Of a stretch of DNA of 64,000 bases, positions 24,766 through 33,235 are shown piece by piece; the stretch's first letter is position 1; each line of letters begins with the position of its first letter. The position numbers and the translations under genes are program-made. The notes under the pieces were generated by a model that searched no databases, was not told where the DNA came from, and was given only the letters and a program-made list of their open reading frames with translations. The DNA comes from CAILZL01 sp963791615 (GTDB lineage: Bacteria > Pseudomonadota > Gammaproteobacteria > Steroidobacterales > Steroidobacteraceae), in NCBI GenBank assembly GCA_963791615.1, contig CAWBTE010000019.1:1-64000 (forward strand), in the 5' to 3' direction.

Positions 24766-24776
24766 GGAATTCATCA

Positions 24777-26237
24777 CTAACCAACAGCGCCTTCCAGACT
24801 CACCGACAACAGGTTCTGCGCTTCCACCGCAAACTCCATCGGCAACTCCTTGAACACGGCTTTGCAGAAACCATTGACGATCATGCTCACCGCATCTTCC
24901 TGCGATACGCCGCGGCTGCGGCAATAGAACAACTGGTCATCGCTGATTTTCGATGTAGTGGCTTCATGTTCGACGGCGGCGCTGGCATTTTTGACTTCCA
25001 CATACGGGAAGGTGTGCGCGCCGCACCGATCGCCCATCAGTAACGAATCGCATTGCGTGTAGTTACGCGCGCCTTCGGCGCTGGGCAGGATCTTCACCAG
25101 ACCGCGATAACTGTTCTGGCCATGACCCGCAGAGATACCCTTGGAAATAATAGTGCTGCGGGTATTGCGGCCGATGTGAATCATCTTGGTGCCGGTGTCG
25201 GCTTGCTGATAATGATTGGTCAGCGCCACAGAATAGAACTCACCTACCGAGTTGTCGCCAGTGAGTATGCAGCTGGGATACTTCCAGGTGATGGCTGAGC
25301 CGGTTTCAACCTGTGTCCAGCTGATCCTGGCGTTCGCGCCACGGCATTCGCCGCGCTTGGTGACGAAGTTGTAAATGCCACCCACGCCGTTTTCATCACC
25401 TGGATACCAGTTCTGCACGGTGGAGTACTTGATGTTGGCGTCTTTCAGCGCCACCAGTTCCACCACTGCGGCATGCAGCTGGTTTTCGTCGCGCATGGGC
25501 GCGGTGCAGCCTTCCAGATAACTGACGATTGCGCCTTCATCGGCAATGATCAAGGTACGCTCGAATTGTCCGGTATTGGCGGCATTGATGCGGAAGTAGG
25601 TGGACAGCTCCATCGGGCAACGCACGCCCCTGGGGATGTAGACAAATGAACCATCAGTAAATACGGCTGAATTCAGTGCGGCAAAATAGTTATCGCCCGG
25701 TGGCACCACGCTGCCGAGATATTGCTCGATCAGTTCAGGGTGGTTCTGTACCGCATCCGAAAACGAACAGAAGATCACGCCGGCCTTGTGCAGCCGATCC
25801 TTGAACGTCGTGGCTACAGAAACGCTGTCGAATACGGCATCCACCGCGACACCGGCCAGCCGCGCACGTTCATGCAATGGAATACCCAGCTTGTCGTAGG
25901 TCTCCAGCAGCTTGGGATCCACTTCTTCCAGACTCTTGGGCGCATTCGCCTTGGTCTTGGGCGCCGAGTAATACGAAATGGCCTGGTAATCAATCGGCGC
26001 AATCTTTACATGCGCCCAGTTTGGCGGCGTCATGGTCAGCCAGTGACGATAGGCCTTTAGTCGCCATTGCAGCAGGAACTCAGGTTCTTTCTTGATGGCC
26101 GAAATCTTGCGGATGACTTCTTCATCCAGCCCCGGCGGTACGGTGTCGGATTCGATATCCGTGACGAAACCATGGCGATATTTCTGTGCGACGAGGGCGT
26201 CGAGATCGGGTGCGGTATGTTGCGATGGAGTGGACAT
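24777..26237 (-). CDS. sufB: Scaffold subunit SufB
   Basis: A 486-residue SufB. The N-terminal YRHGFVTDIESDTVPPGLDE and the beta-helix core (SVVPPGDNYFAALNSAVFTD, FVYIPRGVRCPMELSTYFRI) are canonical. So is the C-terminal MGDRCGAHTFPYVEVKN, then YCRSRGVSQEDAVSMIVNGF. The conserved Cys in GDRCGAHTFPY is the position implicated in cluster assembly with SufD. It is the first structural gene after the Rrf2 regulator (8 bp gap). Confidence 0.96.
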   Translation of the reverse strand: MSTPSQHTAPDLDALVAQKYRHGFVTDIESDTVPPGLDEEVIRKISAIKKEPEFLLQWRLKAYRHWLTMTPPNWAHVKIAPIDYQAISYYSAPKTKANAPKSLEEVDPKLLETYDKLGIPLHERARLAGVAVDAVFDSVSVATTFKDRLHKAGVIFCSFSDAVQNHPELIEQYLGSVVPPGDNYFAALNSAVFTDGSFVYIPRGVRCPMELSTYFRINAANTGQFERTLIIADEGAIVSYLEGCTAPMRDENQLHAAVVELVALKDANIKYSTVQNWYPGDENGVGGIYNFVTKRGECRGANARISWTQVETGSAITWKYPSCILTGDNSVGEFYSVALTNHYQQADTGTKMIHIGRNTRSTIISKGISAGHGQNSYRGLVKILPSAEGARNYTQCDSLLMGDRCGAHTFPYVEVKNASAAVEHEATTSKISDDQLFYCRSRGVSQEDAVSMIVNGFCKAVFKELPMEFAVEAQNLLSVSLEGAVG

Positions 26238-26245
26238 GGTGAGCT

Positions 26246-26743
26246 CTAGCGCGGACGCGGCATGCGTATTAAGGGCATTTCACCGGCGCGCGCCGGGTGC
26301 AGATCCAGTGACTTCAGGGACGCACGCTCCAGACCGGCCAGCTGCGACAGCGAAACGTCGTTCAGGGCATTACGGATGGCCGCATTCACACGCTGCCATG
26401 CATGACCTACGTGACAGCTGCTGGCGATGAAGCAGGCGCTGTCCGCACCGCTGCATTCGGTGAGCGCGAACGGACCCTCCAGTGCGTCGAGAATCGCGGC
26501 GGCGGTAATGTCTGAAGCCGGTTTGGCGAGCTGGTAGCCACCATGACTGCCGCGTCCGGAGCTGACCAGTCCGCCCTGATGCAATTTCTTGAGCAGTTTG
26601 CTCACGGTGGCGGGACTCAGATGTGTCAATTCCGCCAGCTCCGTGGCGGTGTACAGGCGCTCGTCGCGAGTGGCCAGGCAGGCCAGAATCACGGTGGCGT
26701 AGTCGGTGAGTTTGCTGATGCGTAGCACGGTTGTGTCCAGCAT
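26246..26743 (-). CDS. Rrf2-family SUF regulator
   Basis: A 165-residue Rrf2 protein starting at the ATG at 26743 (MLDTTVLRISKLTDYATVIL). The HTH is TATELAELTHLSPATVSKLL with wing GLVSSGRGSHGGYQLAKP. Three cysteines (CSGADSACFIASSC) form a likely Fe-S site, as in IscR. It is the leading gene of the suf operon and matches the 'SUF system regulator' type known in Xanthomonadales and relatives. It presumably senses cluster status and autoregulates. Three CGTGATAC repeats lie upstream. Confidence 0.9.
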   Translation of the reverse strand: MLDTTVLRISKLTDYATVILACLATRDERLYTATELAELTHLSPATVSKLLKKLHQGGLVSSGRGSHGGYQLAKPASDITAAAILDALEGPFALTECSGADSACFIASSCHVGHAWQRVNAAIRNALNDVSLSQLAGLERASLKSLDLHPARAGEMPLIRMPRPR

Positions 26744-26802
26744 TTCCGGGGACGATTGAATTGGGACCATTTTAGTACTGATGCCGGTCGCTGTCACGTC
26801 AA

Positions 26803-26837
26803 GCGTGATACTCAGGCGTGATACCCAATCGTGATAC
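26803..26837. promoter_or_regulatory. Three CGTGATAC direct repeats
   Basis: GCGTGATAC at 26803-26811 and 26816-26824 and TCGTGATAC at 26829-26837 recur with a 13-bp period. They lie in the divergent gap between the Rrf2 regulator gene and mlaF. This would suit an operator for the suf regulator, but no binding site of this family was compared. Confidence 0.5.
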
Positions 26838-26980
26838 GTGGGGTAGCGAATGTCGCGCCCAGCGAAGGTGATTGCCCAGCACGATGGCGAGACGCATTTG
26901 CTATCCTTGCGGTATCAATAACTGTCTGAATCGGTTCGTTTTACTGTTCTGCCCTGATTACCTGAGGTCATTTTCCACTC

Positions 26981-27808
26981 GTGCCTAACCCCAACGTTAC
27001 GCCCAGCGACAATCTGGTTGAGATTCGGGACGTCCATTATTCGGTGGGCGGCCGCGCTATCTTCACGGGCCTGACCCTCAATGTGCCGCGTGGCAAGGTG
27101 ACGGCCATCATGGGCCCCAGCGGTACCGGCAAGACCACCTTGCTGCGCCTGATTACCGGACAGATTCGTCCAACCCGGGGACAGGTGCTGGTCGACGGCA
27201 AGGAAGTCAGCCAGCTGTCCCGGCCCGAGTTGTATGCCCTGCGCCAGCGCATGGGCATGCTGTTTCAGAACGGCGCATTGCTCACGGACATTTCCGTGTT
27301 CGAGAACGTGGCGTTTCCCATCCGCGAACACACCCGCTTGCCGGAACAGCTGATTCGTCACCTGGTGATGACCAAGCTCCAGACCGTCGGGTTGCGCGGC
27401 GCGTGGAAATTGCTGCCACACGAATTGTCCGGTGGCATGGCGCGGCGGGTGGCGCTGGCCCGAGCCATGGTGCGTGATCCCGAACTGCTGATCTATGACG
27501 AACCGTTTGCCGGCCTCGACCCCATCTCCATGGGCGTCATCCTGCGACTGCTGCGCAAGGTGAACGACACCTTGAACATCACCAGCATGGTGGTGACGCA
27601 CGATGTGGAGGAAATCTCCCTGGTGGCTGACCTGTGCTACATCCTGGCGGCCGGTCGTGTGGTTGCATCGGGTGATCCCCGGGCATTGAAGAATGATCAG
27701 TCGGAACTGGTGCGCCAGTTCATGAACGGATTGGCGGATGGGCCAGTGCCCTTCCACTATCCCGCCGCTGACTATCACAGCGAATTACTGGGTGAGCTGC
27801 TGGTTTGA
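26981..27808 (+). CDS. mlaF: Phospholipid transport ATPase MlaF
   Basis: A 275-residue ABC ATPase of the MCE/Mla system. Walker A is GPSGTGKTTLL, the signature LSGGMARRVALARAM and Walker B LLIYDEPFAGLD. It begins at a GTG (SDNLVEIRDVHYSVGGRAIF). It is first of five contiguous mla genes (F-E-D-C-B). It powers lipid movement between inner and outer membrane to keep outer-membrane asymmetry. Confidence 0.95.
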   Translation: MPNPNVTPSDNLVEIRDVHYSVGGRAIFTGLTLNVPRGKVTAIMGPSGTGKTTLLRLITGQIRPTRGQVLVDGKEVSQLSRPELYALRQRMGMLFQNGALLTDISVFENVAFPIREHTRLPEQLIRHLVMTKLQTVGLRGAWKLLPHELSGGMARRVALARAMVRDPELLIYDEPFAGLDPISMGVILRLLRKVNDTLNITSMVVTHDVEEISLVADLCYILAAGRVVASGDPRALKNDQSELVRQFMNGLADGPVPFHYPAADYHSELLGELLV

Positions 27809-27836
27809 CCAGCACCCGAATCAACTGCGGATATCC

Positions 27837-28598
27837 ATGTTCAAAGCCCTTGTAAAACCCATGACAGATACCCTCGCGGGTTTCGGTCGCATCACCTGGT
27901 TCCTGCTGCGCCTGCTGGCACAGGTGCCGCGTGCCTTGTTGCGGCCAGGACTGGTGATTTACCAGATCTACAATGCCGGCGCCTTGTCACTGGTCATCAT
28001 CATGACCTGCGGCCTGTTTGTCGGCATGGTGCTGGGTCTGCAGGGCTACGACTTGCTGGAACGCTTTGGCTCGGAAAGCGCACTGGGCAGCGGTGCTGCG
28101 CTGGCGCTGATCAAGGAACTGGGGCCGGTGATCGCTTCGCTGTTGTTTGCCGGTCGCGCCGGCACCGCCCTGGCTTCAGAGATCGGTCTGATGCGCGCCA
28201 CGGATCAACTGGTGGCGATGGAAATCATGGCAGTTGATCCATTCCGTCGCGTTGTTGCGCCACGTTTTCTCGGCGGTGTGATTGCCCTGCCGTTGCTGAC
28301 CATGATCTTCATTGCCATTGGCATCTTCGGTGTGCAGTTGATTGGCGTACAGCAACTGGGCGTGGATCAGGGTACGTTCTGGTCACAGATGCGTGGCAGC
28401 GTGGATGTCGAAGATGTCATGCAGGGCCTGATCAAGGGGTGCGTGTTTGGCGTCGCCTGCAGTCTGATCGCAGTGTATGAAGGTTATACCGCCGAGCCCA
28501 CCGCAGAAGGCGTGGGGCGCGCCACCACGCGTACCGTGGTGAATTCGGCGGTCATGACCCTGATTCTGGATTACATGATTACAGCCGTGATGCTGTAA
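27837..28598 (+). CDS. mlaE: Phospholipid transport permease MlaE
   Basis: A 253-residue integral membrane permease starting MFKALVKPMTDTLAGFGRIT. It has about five to six hydrophobic spans and the conserved KELGPVIASLLFAGRAGTAL and ASEIGLMRATDQLVAMEIMA segments that contact MlaF. It begins 28 bp after mlaF. Confidence 0.95.
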   Translation: MFKALVKPMTDTLAGFGRITWFLLRLLAQVPRALLRPGLVIYQIYNAGALSLVIIMTCGLFVGMVLGLQGYDLLERFGSESALGSGAALALIKELGPVIASLLFAGRAGTALASEIGLMRATDQLVAMEIMAVDPFRRVVAPRFLGGVIALPLLTMIFIAIGIFGVQLIGVQQLGVDQGTFWSQMRGSVDVEDVMQGLIKGCVFGVACSLIAVYEGYTAEPTAEGVGRATTRTVVNSAVMTLILDYMITAVML

Positions 28599-28655
28599 GC
28601 CCGTCAGAAAACGACGCTGTGTTTGTCTGACGTTTTGAATTATTGGAGAATATTC

Positions 28656-29147
28656 ATGCAACAGTCCCGTGCAACTGAAATCATTACCGGCGCCTTTGTG
28701 CTGTTCGGTTTTGCGTCCCTGTTTTTCCTGGTGACACAGATCACCAACAAGGATTTCACCGCCAACGGTAACGCAGGCTACGGCCTGGTGGCTAACTTCG
28801 AGAACATCGGCAGTCTGAAGGTGGGTGCGCCGGTAGCCATGTCGGGTGTCAACGTGGGACGGGTTGAGTCCATCAGTTATGACCAGCAACTGTACAAGGC
28901 CGTGGTGCGCATGCACATCAATGCGCAATTCGATCGTATTCCGGATGACAGCGACGCCAGCATCATGACGGCGGGTTTGCTGGGTGGTCAGTACATCGGC
29001 GTGACTGCCGGTGGGTCAGAGGCGTATTTCAAGGAAGGCGGCAAGTTCGAGATCGTGCAGGATGCACTGGTGCTGGAAAATCTGATCAATCAACTGGTGG
29101 CGAATTTCGCCAGCAAGAAGAGTGATTCAGCCGAGGAGACAAAGTGA
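28656..29147 (+). CDS. mlaD: MCE-domain protein MlaD
   Basis: A 163-residue protein. One N-terminal membrane anchor lies at about residues 8-28 (EIITGAFVLFGFASLFFLVT), followed by a single MCE domain (ANFENIGSLKVGAPVAMSGV, NVGRVESI) and a short polar tail. It forms the hexameric periplasmic ring of the MlaFEDB complex. The start is the ATG at 28656. Confidence 0.95.
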   Translation: MQQSRATEIITGAFVLFGFASLFFLVTQITNKDFTANGNAGYGLVANFENIGSLKVGAPVAMSGVNVGRVESISYDQQLYKAVVRMHINAQFDRIPDDSDASIMTAGLLGGQYIGVTAGGSEAYFKEGGKFEIVQDALVLENLINQLVANFASKKSDSAEETK

Positions 29148-29794
29148 TGAAACGGCAGTTACTGCAATCTCTGGTTCTGTCTGCGAGCCTGTTGCTCAGC
29201 AGCTGTGGTCTCACTGCGCGAGCAGCCGATGTGGTTGTGTCACCTGACAAGGTGGTGGACTCGGTGGCGCGACAGGTGCTGGCGGATCTGGACAGCAATC
29301 GCGCACTTTATCGCAAGGATGCCGTCGAGCTGCGCAAGATGATCGACAAGTACATGCTGGAGAACTTCGACACCGAATACGCTGCCAGACTGGTGCTGGC
29401 CAAGCACTGGCGTACGGCAACTCCTGAGCAGCGCAAGCAGTTCATCGATGCTTTCTATCAGTCACTGTTGCAAAGCTATGGCAACTCGTTGCTCGATTTC
29501 ACCGCTGACCGGTTGAAGATACTGCCTTACCAGGGCAAGGCAGAGGACACTACGGCAACCGTGCGCAGCGAGATTCGTCGTGACAATGGCAGCAAGGTGC
29601 CGGTGAACTACACGCTGCGCAAAACCGCCAGTGGCTGGAAGGCGTTTGACGTGACGATCGAAGGTATTTCCTACGTGAAGTCTTTCCGCACCGACTTTGG
29701 CACCGAGATCGAACAGAAAGGCCTGGATGCCGTGATCAAGCGGCTGCAAACGCAACAGGCTGCACCAGTCAGCACCAGCAAGAAGGCCAGCTGA
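29147..29794 (+). CDS. mlaC: Periplasmic lipid carrier MlaC
   Basis: About 215 residues, with a signal peptide (KRQLLQSLVLSASLLLSSCG). The MlaC/Ttg2D fold follows (MLENFDTEYAARLVLAKHWR, FYQSLLQSYGNSLLDFTADR, KAFDVTIEGISYVKSFRTDF). The LSSC sequence resembles a lipobox, although MlaC proteins are normally soluble, so lipidation is possible but unproven. The start overlaps the mlaD stop (TGATG), with a GTG three bases earlier. Confidence 0.93.
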   Translation: MKRQLLQSLVLSASLLLSSCGLTARAADVVVSPDKVVDSVARQVLADLDSNRALYRKDAVELRKMIDKYMLENFDTEYAARLVLAKHWRTATPEQRKQFIDAFYQSLLQSYGNSLLDFTADRLKILPYQGKAEDTTATVRSEIRRDNGSKVPVNYTLRKTASGWKAFDVTIEGISYVKSFRTDFGTEIEQKGLDAVIKRLQTQQAAPVSTSKKAS

Positions 29795-29798
29795 TCAC

Positions 29799-30101
29799 AT
29801 GGCTACTGCGCAATTGACTCAGCAGGGCGAGGGCCGCTACGCGGTCAGTGGTGAACTCAGCTTTGCCACCGTGACTGAACTGCTGCGGCAAAGCCGGGCA
29901 CAGTTCGCCGGTGAGTCCAGCATGGATGTCGATCTGTCTGGTGTCACCCACGCCGATAGCGCCGGATTGTCACTGTTGATTGAGTGGTTAAGACAGGCAC
30001 GCTTGCAGAATCGGCAACTGCGTTATCTCGCCTTGCCAGCCCAGTTACAGTCGCTGGCGACGATCAGTGACGTTGCCGGCCTGCTGACCGGCGAGGCATA
30101 G
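29799..30101 (+). CDS. mlaB: STAS-domain protein MlaB
   Basis: A 100-residue STAS-domain protein. The DLSGVTHADSAGLSLLIEWL core includes the conserved Asp-Ser-Ala-Gly motif. MlaB binds MlaF and activates the transporter. It lies 4 bp after mlaC and closes the mla operon. Confidence 0.92.
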   Translation: MATAQLTQQGEGRYAVSGELSFATVTELLRQSRAQFAGESSMDVDLSGVTHADSAGLSLLIEWLRQARLQNRQLRYLALPAQLQSLATISDVAGLLTGEA

Positions 30102-30154
30102 CCGGCGCTATCTCATCAAAGCTCACCAGCGCGGGTTGCAGCATCACGGCGCGA

Positions 30155-30640
30155 TCAGTGTGCTGGCTGGATCAACCGGAGAATCTGCGCGCAGCCGTCT
30201 TCGAGCAGATCCAGAACCTGTTCAAAGCCTGCCGGGCCACCGTAATAGGGGTCGGGCACTTCCTTATCCGGGTGCACAACGCAGTATTCGCAAAATCGTT
30301 TGATCTTGTGCCGGTTGTGTTCCGTGGACAGCTTGAGCAGGCCGGTGTGGTTGTCATCGTCCATGGCCAGAATCAGATCGAAGTCATTCAGGTCGGCACG
30401 TGTTACCTGTCGTGCCCGGCCCGTCATGGGCAGGCCGCGTCTGCGACCGGCGGCGTGCATGCGCGGATCAGGCGGGTCGCCGGTGTGATAGCCAATGATG
30501 CCTGCTGAATCACAACGCACTTCGTGGGTCAGTCCCGCATCTTCCAGCAGCTTGCGCATGACGTTCTCACCCGCTGGTGAGCGGCAGATGTTGCCCATGC
30601 ATACAAACAGGATGGACGAGATGGGATGGAGATGAGTCAA
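30155..30640 (-). CDS. Low-molecular-weight tyrosine phosphatase
   Basis: A 161-residue LMW-PTP. The CX5R loop is C14-R20 (FVCMGNICRSP). The acid loop is VPDPYYGGPAGFEQVLDLLE, and DSAGIIGYHTGDPPDPRM lies between. The start is taken as the TTG at 30640, which overlaps the stop of the upstream NnrU gene by 4 bases (TTGA) and gives the usual length. It ends a minus-strand unit behind two nnrU-like genes. Confidence 0.92.
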   Translation of the reverse strand: MTHLHPISSILFVCMGNICRSPAGENVMRKLLEDAGLTHEVRCDSAGIIGYHTGDPPDPRMHAAGRRRGLPMTGRARQVTRADLNDFDLILAMDDDNHTGLLKLSTEHNRHKIKRFCEYCVVHPDKEVPDPYYGGPAGFEQVLDLLEDGCAQILRLIQPAH

Positions 30641-31203
30641 AGTAATGCCATCCCGATCAATTTTCCGTGTGCCCACAGGACAGTCAGTCCATATAGACCG
30701 AGGCCCGCAATAACTGCCAGCCAATCGTTGTAGATGCTTGCGGGAGCGGTCTTGAGTTCACGCGCCGGACGGCGTTTGAGTGAGATGCGATCTGCTACTG
30801 CCCAGAGCAGGAATCCGCCGAACAGCAGCACATCCGCCAGCATGCCGTTGCTGAGCAGGTGTGCCAAGGCCCACAACTTGGTGGCTACCAGCATGGGGTG
30901 TTTCAGCGTGGTCTTGATCCGGCCGGGAAGGTATACGGCGAACAGCAGCGGAAATACTGGCAACAGCAGGGTCATGGACACATGCCGCATCCAGCCCGGA
31001 GGCACATACAGCACTTCCGGCGTAAGGCGCGCCGCAGCGTAACCGCGAATGATCAGTACGAATCCCAGCAGTGCAACGACTGAGTAGAGGCCACGCCAGG
31101 CGAGGCCCAGTTGGGTCGCCATGCGATCACGCCAGGCCGGCGCAACAATCGAGATGGAGTGCATGCCGAGGAACAGCAACAGGCCAAAGATCAATGTGCT
31201 CAT
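30637..31203 (-). CDS. NnrU-family membrane protein (copy 2)
   Basis: A 188-residue integral membrane protein with about six hydrophobic spans and the family features HSISIVAPAWRDRM, YVPPGWMRHVSMTLLLPVFP and THPML/KHPMLVATKLWALAHL. NnrU proteins were first linked to denitrification gene clusters, and the fold resembles isoprenylcysteine methyltransferase-type membrane proteins. A second copy lies 31 bp upstream on the same strand. No denitrification genes are in the window. Its stop overlaps the phosphatase start. Confidence 0.88.
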   Translation of the reverse strand: MSTLIFGLLLFLGMHSISIVAPAWRDRMATQLGLAWRGLYSVVALLGFVLIIRGYAAARLTPEVLYVPPGWMRHVSMTLLLPVFPLLFAVYLPGRIKTTLKHPMLVATKLWALAHLLSNGMLADVLLFGGFLLWAVADRISLKRRPARELKTAPASIYNDWLAVIAGLGLYGLTVLWAHGKLIGMALL

Positions 31204-31234
31204 GGTTGACTCCGTGATGGCAGCTGAATCGGGA

Positions 31235-31801
31235 TCAGAAGGGCGACAAACCGATGATCTGGTAGTGCAGGAAAAAGAAAATCAGCAGATAGGTGAACAG
31301 GCCGGCAATGATGCACACCAGGTCGTTGAACTGCGAGGCCGCGCCACTGGGAATGATGCGCACACGGCGGTTCAGTGAAATGCGATTCACTACGGCCCAG
31401 GCGAGGAAGCTGCCAAACAGCAGCAGGTCTGCCAACATGCCGTTGACCAGCAGGTGCGCAACCGCCCACAGCTTGATGGCAATCAGATCCGGATACTTCA
31501 GCGTGTGCCGGATCATCGAAGGTAGAAAGGTGGCGTACAGCAGCGGGAACACGCCGAGCATCAGCACATCGGCGACGCGCCGTGTCCAGCCGGGCGATAC
31601 ATAGACAACGAGGGGCGACAGTCGGCTCTGGCCGTAGCCGTACACAATCAATGCCAGCGCCAGCAGCGAGCCGATGGAGTGAATTATTGTCCAAGTTCCG
31701 CGGCCCCAGCGTTGCCGCTGTTTCTCGCGCCAGCGAGCGGCAAAAATAGGCAGAGAGTGCAAGGTGAAGAACAGGAGCAGGCCGAGAATCAGGATGGTCA
31801 T
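31235..31801 (-). CDS. NnrU-family membrane protein (copy 1)
   Basis: A 188-residue paralogue of the next gene, identical in length. It has a parallel hydropathy and shared motifs (HSLPIFAARWREKQ, YVSPGWTRRVADVLMLGVFP, KYPDLIAIKLWAVAHLLVNG, MLADLLLFGSFLAWAVVNRI). The two clearly arose by tandem duplication and have since diverged. It is the first gene of the unit nnrU-nnrU-LMW-PTP. Confidence 0.88.
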   Translation of the reverse strand: MTILILGLLLFFTLHSLPIFAARWREKQRQRWGRGTWTIIHSIGSLLALALIVYGYGQSRLSPLVVYVSPGWTRRVADVLMLGVFPLLYATFLPSMIRHTLKYPDLIAIKLWAVAHLLVNGMLADLLLFGSFLAWAVVNRISLNRRVRIIPSGAASQFNDLVCIIAGLFTYLLIFFFLHYQIIGLSPF

Positions 31802-31913
31802 GATGGATTTAGCAGCTCACAGGCGGAAGCATCTTGAAGCAGCGGCAAAGATTCATCGCGCTTCAGTTTGATTGCGGTTGTGTGATGCTCACTCACGCAC
31901 GCACCGTATCTGT

Positions 31914-31953
31914 CAGAGGGCCGCCTTTGATCAGGTTCTAAGGCGACCCTCTG
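31914..31953 (-). terminator. Hairpin after the thiolase gene
   Basis: CAGAGGGCCGCCTT and AAGGCGACCCTCTG pair over 14 positions with one mismatch around a 12-nt loop. It begins 8 bp beyond the thiolase stop on the minus strand. No clear U-tract follows, so termination is probable but not certain. Confidence 0.5.
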
Positions 31954-31961
31954 AGGGTGAG

Positions 31962-33152
31962 CTAGACCAGTTCGATGGCCATGGCAGTTGCTTCGCCGCC
32001 GCCAATACACAACGAGGCCACGCCGCGCTTGAGTCCGCGTGCTTGCAACGCATGGATCAGGGTGGTGACGATGCGGGCGCCCGCCGCGCCAATCGGATGA
32101 CCCAGTGCACAGGCGCCGCCATTCACATTCACCTTGTCATGGGGCAGAGCAACGTCATGCATGGCGGACATGGTGACGCTGGCAAAGGCTTCGTTGATCT
32201 CGAACAGATCCACATCACTGACCTTCCAGCCGGACTGGTCCAGTACCTTCTGGATTGCACCACTGGGCGCCGTAGTGAACCACTCCGGCTGATGCGCGTG
32301 GCTGGTGTAGGCAACCACGCGCGCAATGGGTTTGGCATTCAGGGCTGAAGCCTGCGCAGCGGTGGTCAGTACCAGGGCTGATGCGCCATCGGCAATGGAT
32401 GACGAACTGGCGGCGGTGACGGTGCCGTCCTTGTTGAAGGCGGGTTTGAGCGTGGGAATCTTGCTGATGTCGCAGGCGCCCGGGGTCTCATCGTTTTCAA
32501 TGACCTGTTCGCCCTTGCGTGACTTGACGGTGACGGGCGAGATCTCAGCCTTGAAGGCGCCGCTGGCAACCGCAGCCTGTGCGCGTCGCACCGACTCGGT
32601 GGCGAAGGCGTCCTGCTGTTCACGGGTGAAACCGTACTTGGCGGAGGTGGCATCGGCAAAGAAGCCCATCATCTTGCTGTCGTAAGGGTTTTGCAGGCCA
32701 TCAAAGAACATGTGATCCAGAATTTCGCCGTGCCCCATCCGGAAGCCGCCACGCGCTTTGGGTAACAGGTAAGGGGCGTTGGTCATGGACTCGAAGCCAC
32801 CGGCAATCATCACGTTGGCGCTGCCCGCTTTGAGCTGATCGCAGGCCAGCATGATGGCCTTCATGGCTGACCCACATACCTTGTTGACCGTGGTGGTTGG
32901 AACGCTTTGCGGCAGTCCCGCACCCAGCACGGCCTGTCGTGCGGGGGCCTGACCCTGACCTGCTTGCAGCACACACCCCATGATGACTTCGTCGATCTGC
33001 TCGCCTTTCAGGCCGCTGGCCGCCAGCGCACCCTTGATGGCTGCAGCACCCAGCTGGTGGCCGGCAGTGCTGTTGAATACGCCTTGAAACGCGCCGATCG
33101 GTGTACGGCGGGCAGCGAGGATGACAATGGAGGGAGTGGCAGCTTGTGTCAT
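31962..33152 (-). CDS. Acetyl-CoA C-acetyltransferase (thiolase)
   Basis: A 396-residue thiolase II-type enzyme that condenses or cleaves acetyl-CoA units. The nucleophile C93 is in NKVCGSAMKAIM. The later catalytic motifs are GGACALGHPIGAAGAR and CIGGGEATAMAIEL. The start at the ATG at 33152 (MTQAATPSIVILAARRTPIG) is canonical. It is a single gene, with no phaB or fadB neighbour to define whether it serves degradation or polyhydroxyalkanoate synthesis. Confidence 0.95.
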   Translation of the reverse strand: MTQAATPSIVILAARRTPIGAFQGVFNSTAGHQLGAAAIKGALAASGLKGEQIDEVIMGCVLQAGQGQAPARQAVLGAGLPQSVPTTTVNKVCGSAMKAIMLACDQLKAGSANVMIAGGFESMTNAPYLLPKARGGFRMGHGEILDHMFFDGLQNPYDSKMMGFFADATSAKYGFTREQQDAFATESVRRAQAAVASGAFKAEISPVTVKSRKGEQVIENDETPGACDISKIPTLKPAFNKDGTVTAASSSSIADGASALVLTTAAQASALNAKPIARVVAYTSHAHQPEWFTTAPSGAIQKVLDQSGWKVSDVDLFEINEAFASVTMSAMHDVALPHDKVNVNGGACALGHPIGAAGARIVTTLIHALQARGLKRGVASLCIGGGEATAMAIELV

Positions 33153-33235
33153 GGCGCTCTTCCTTATGAATGTTATTGAATATGGATTGTAATGTGACTG
33201 AGTAATGTATCTGGTAAGTATGGCTGGATGCAGCG

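Noticed and set aside
26915..27778. 287-codon open frame antisense to mlaF
   Set aside because: It is a His/Gln-rich shadow of the mlaF coding sequence; the opposite strand encodes a complete ABC ATPase.
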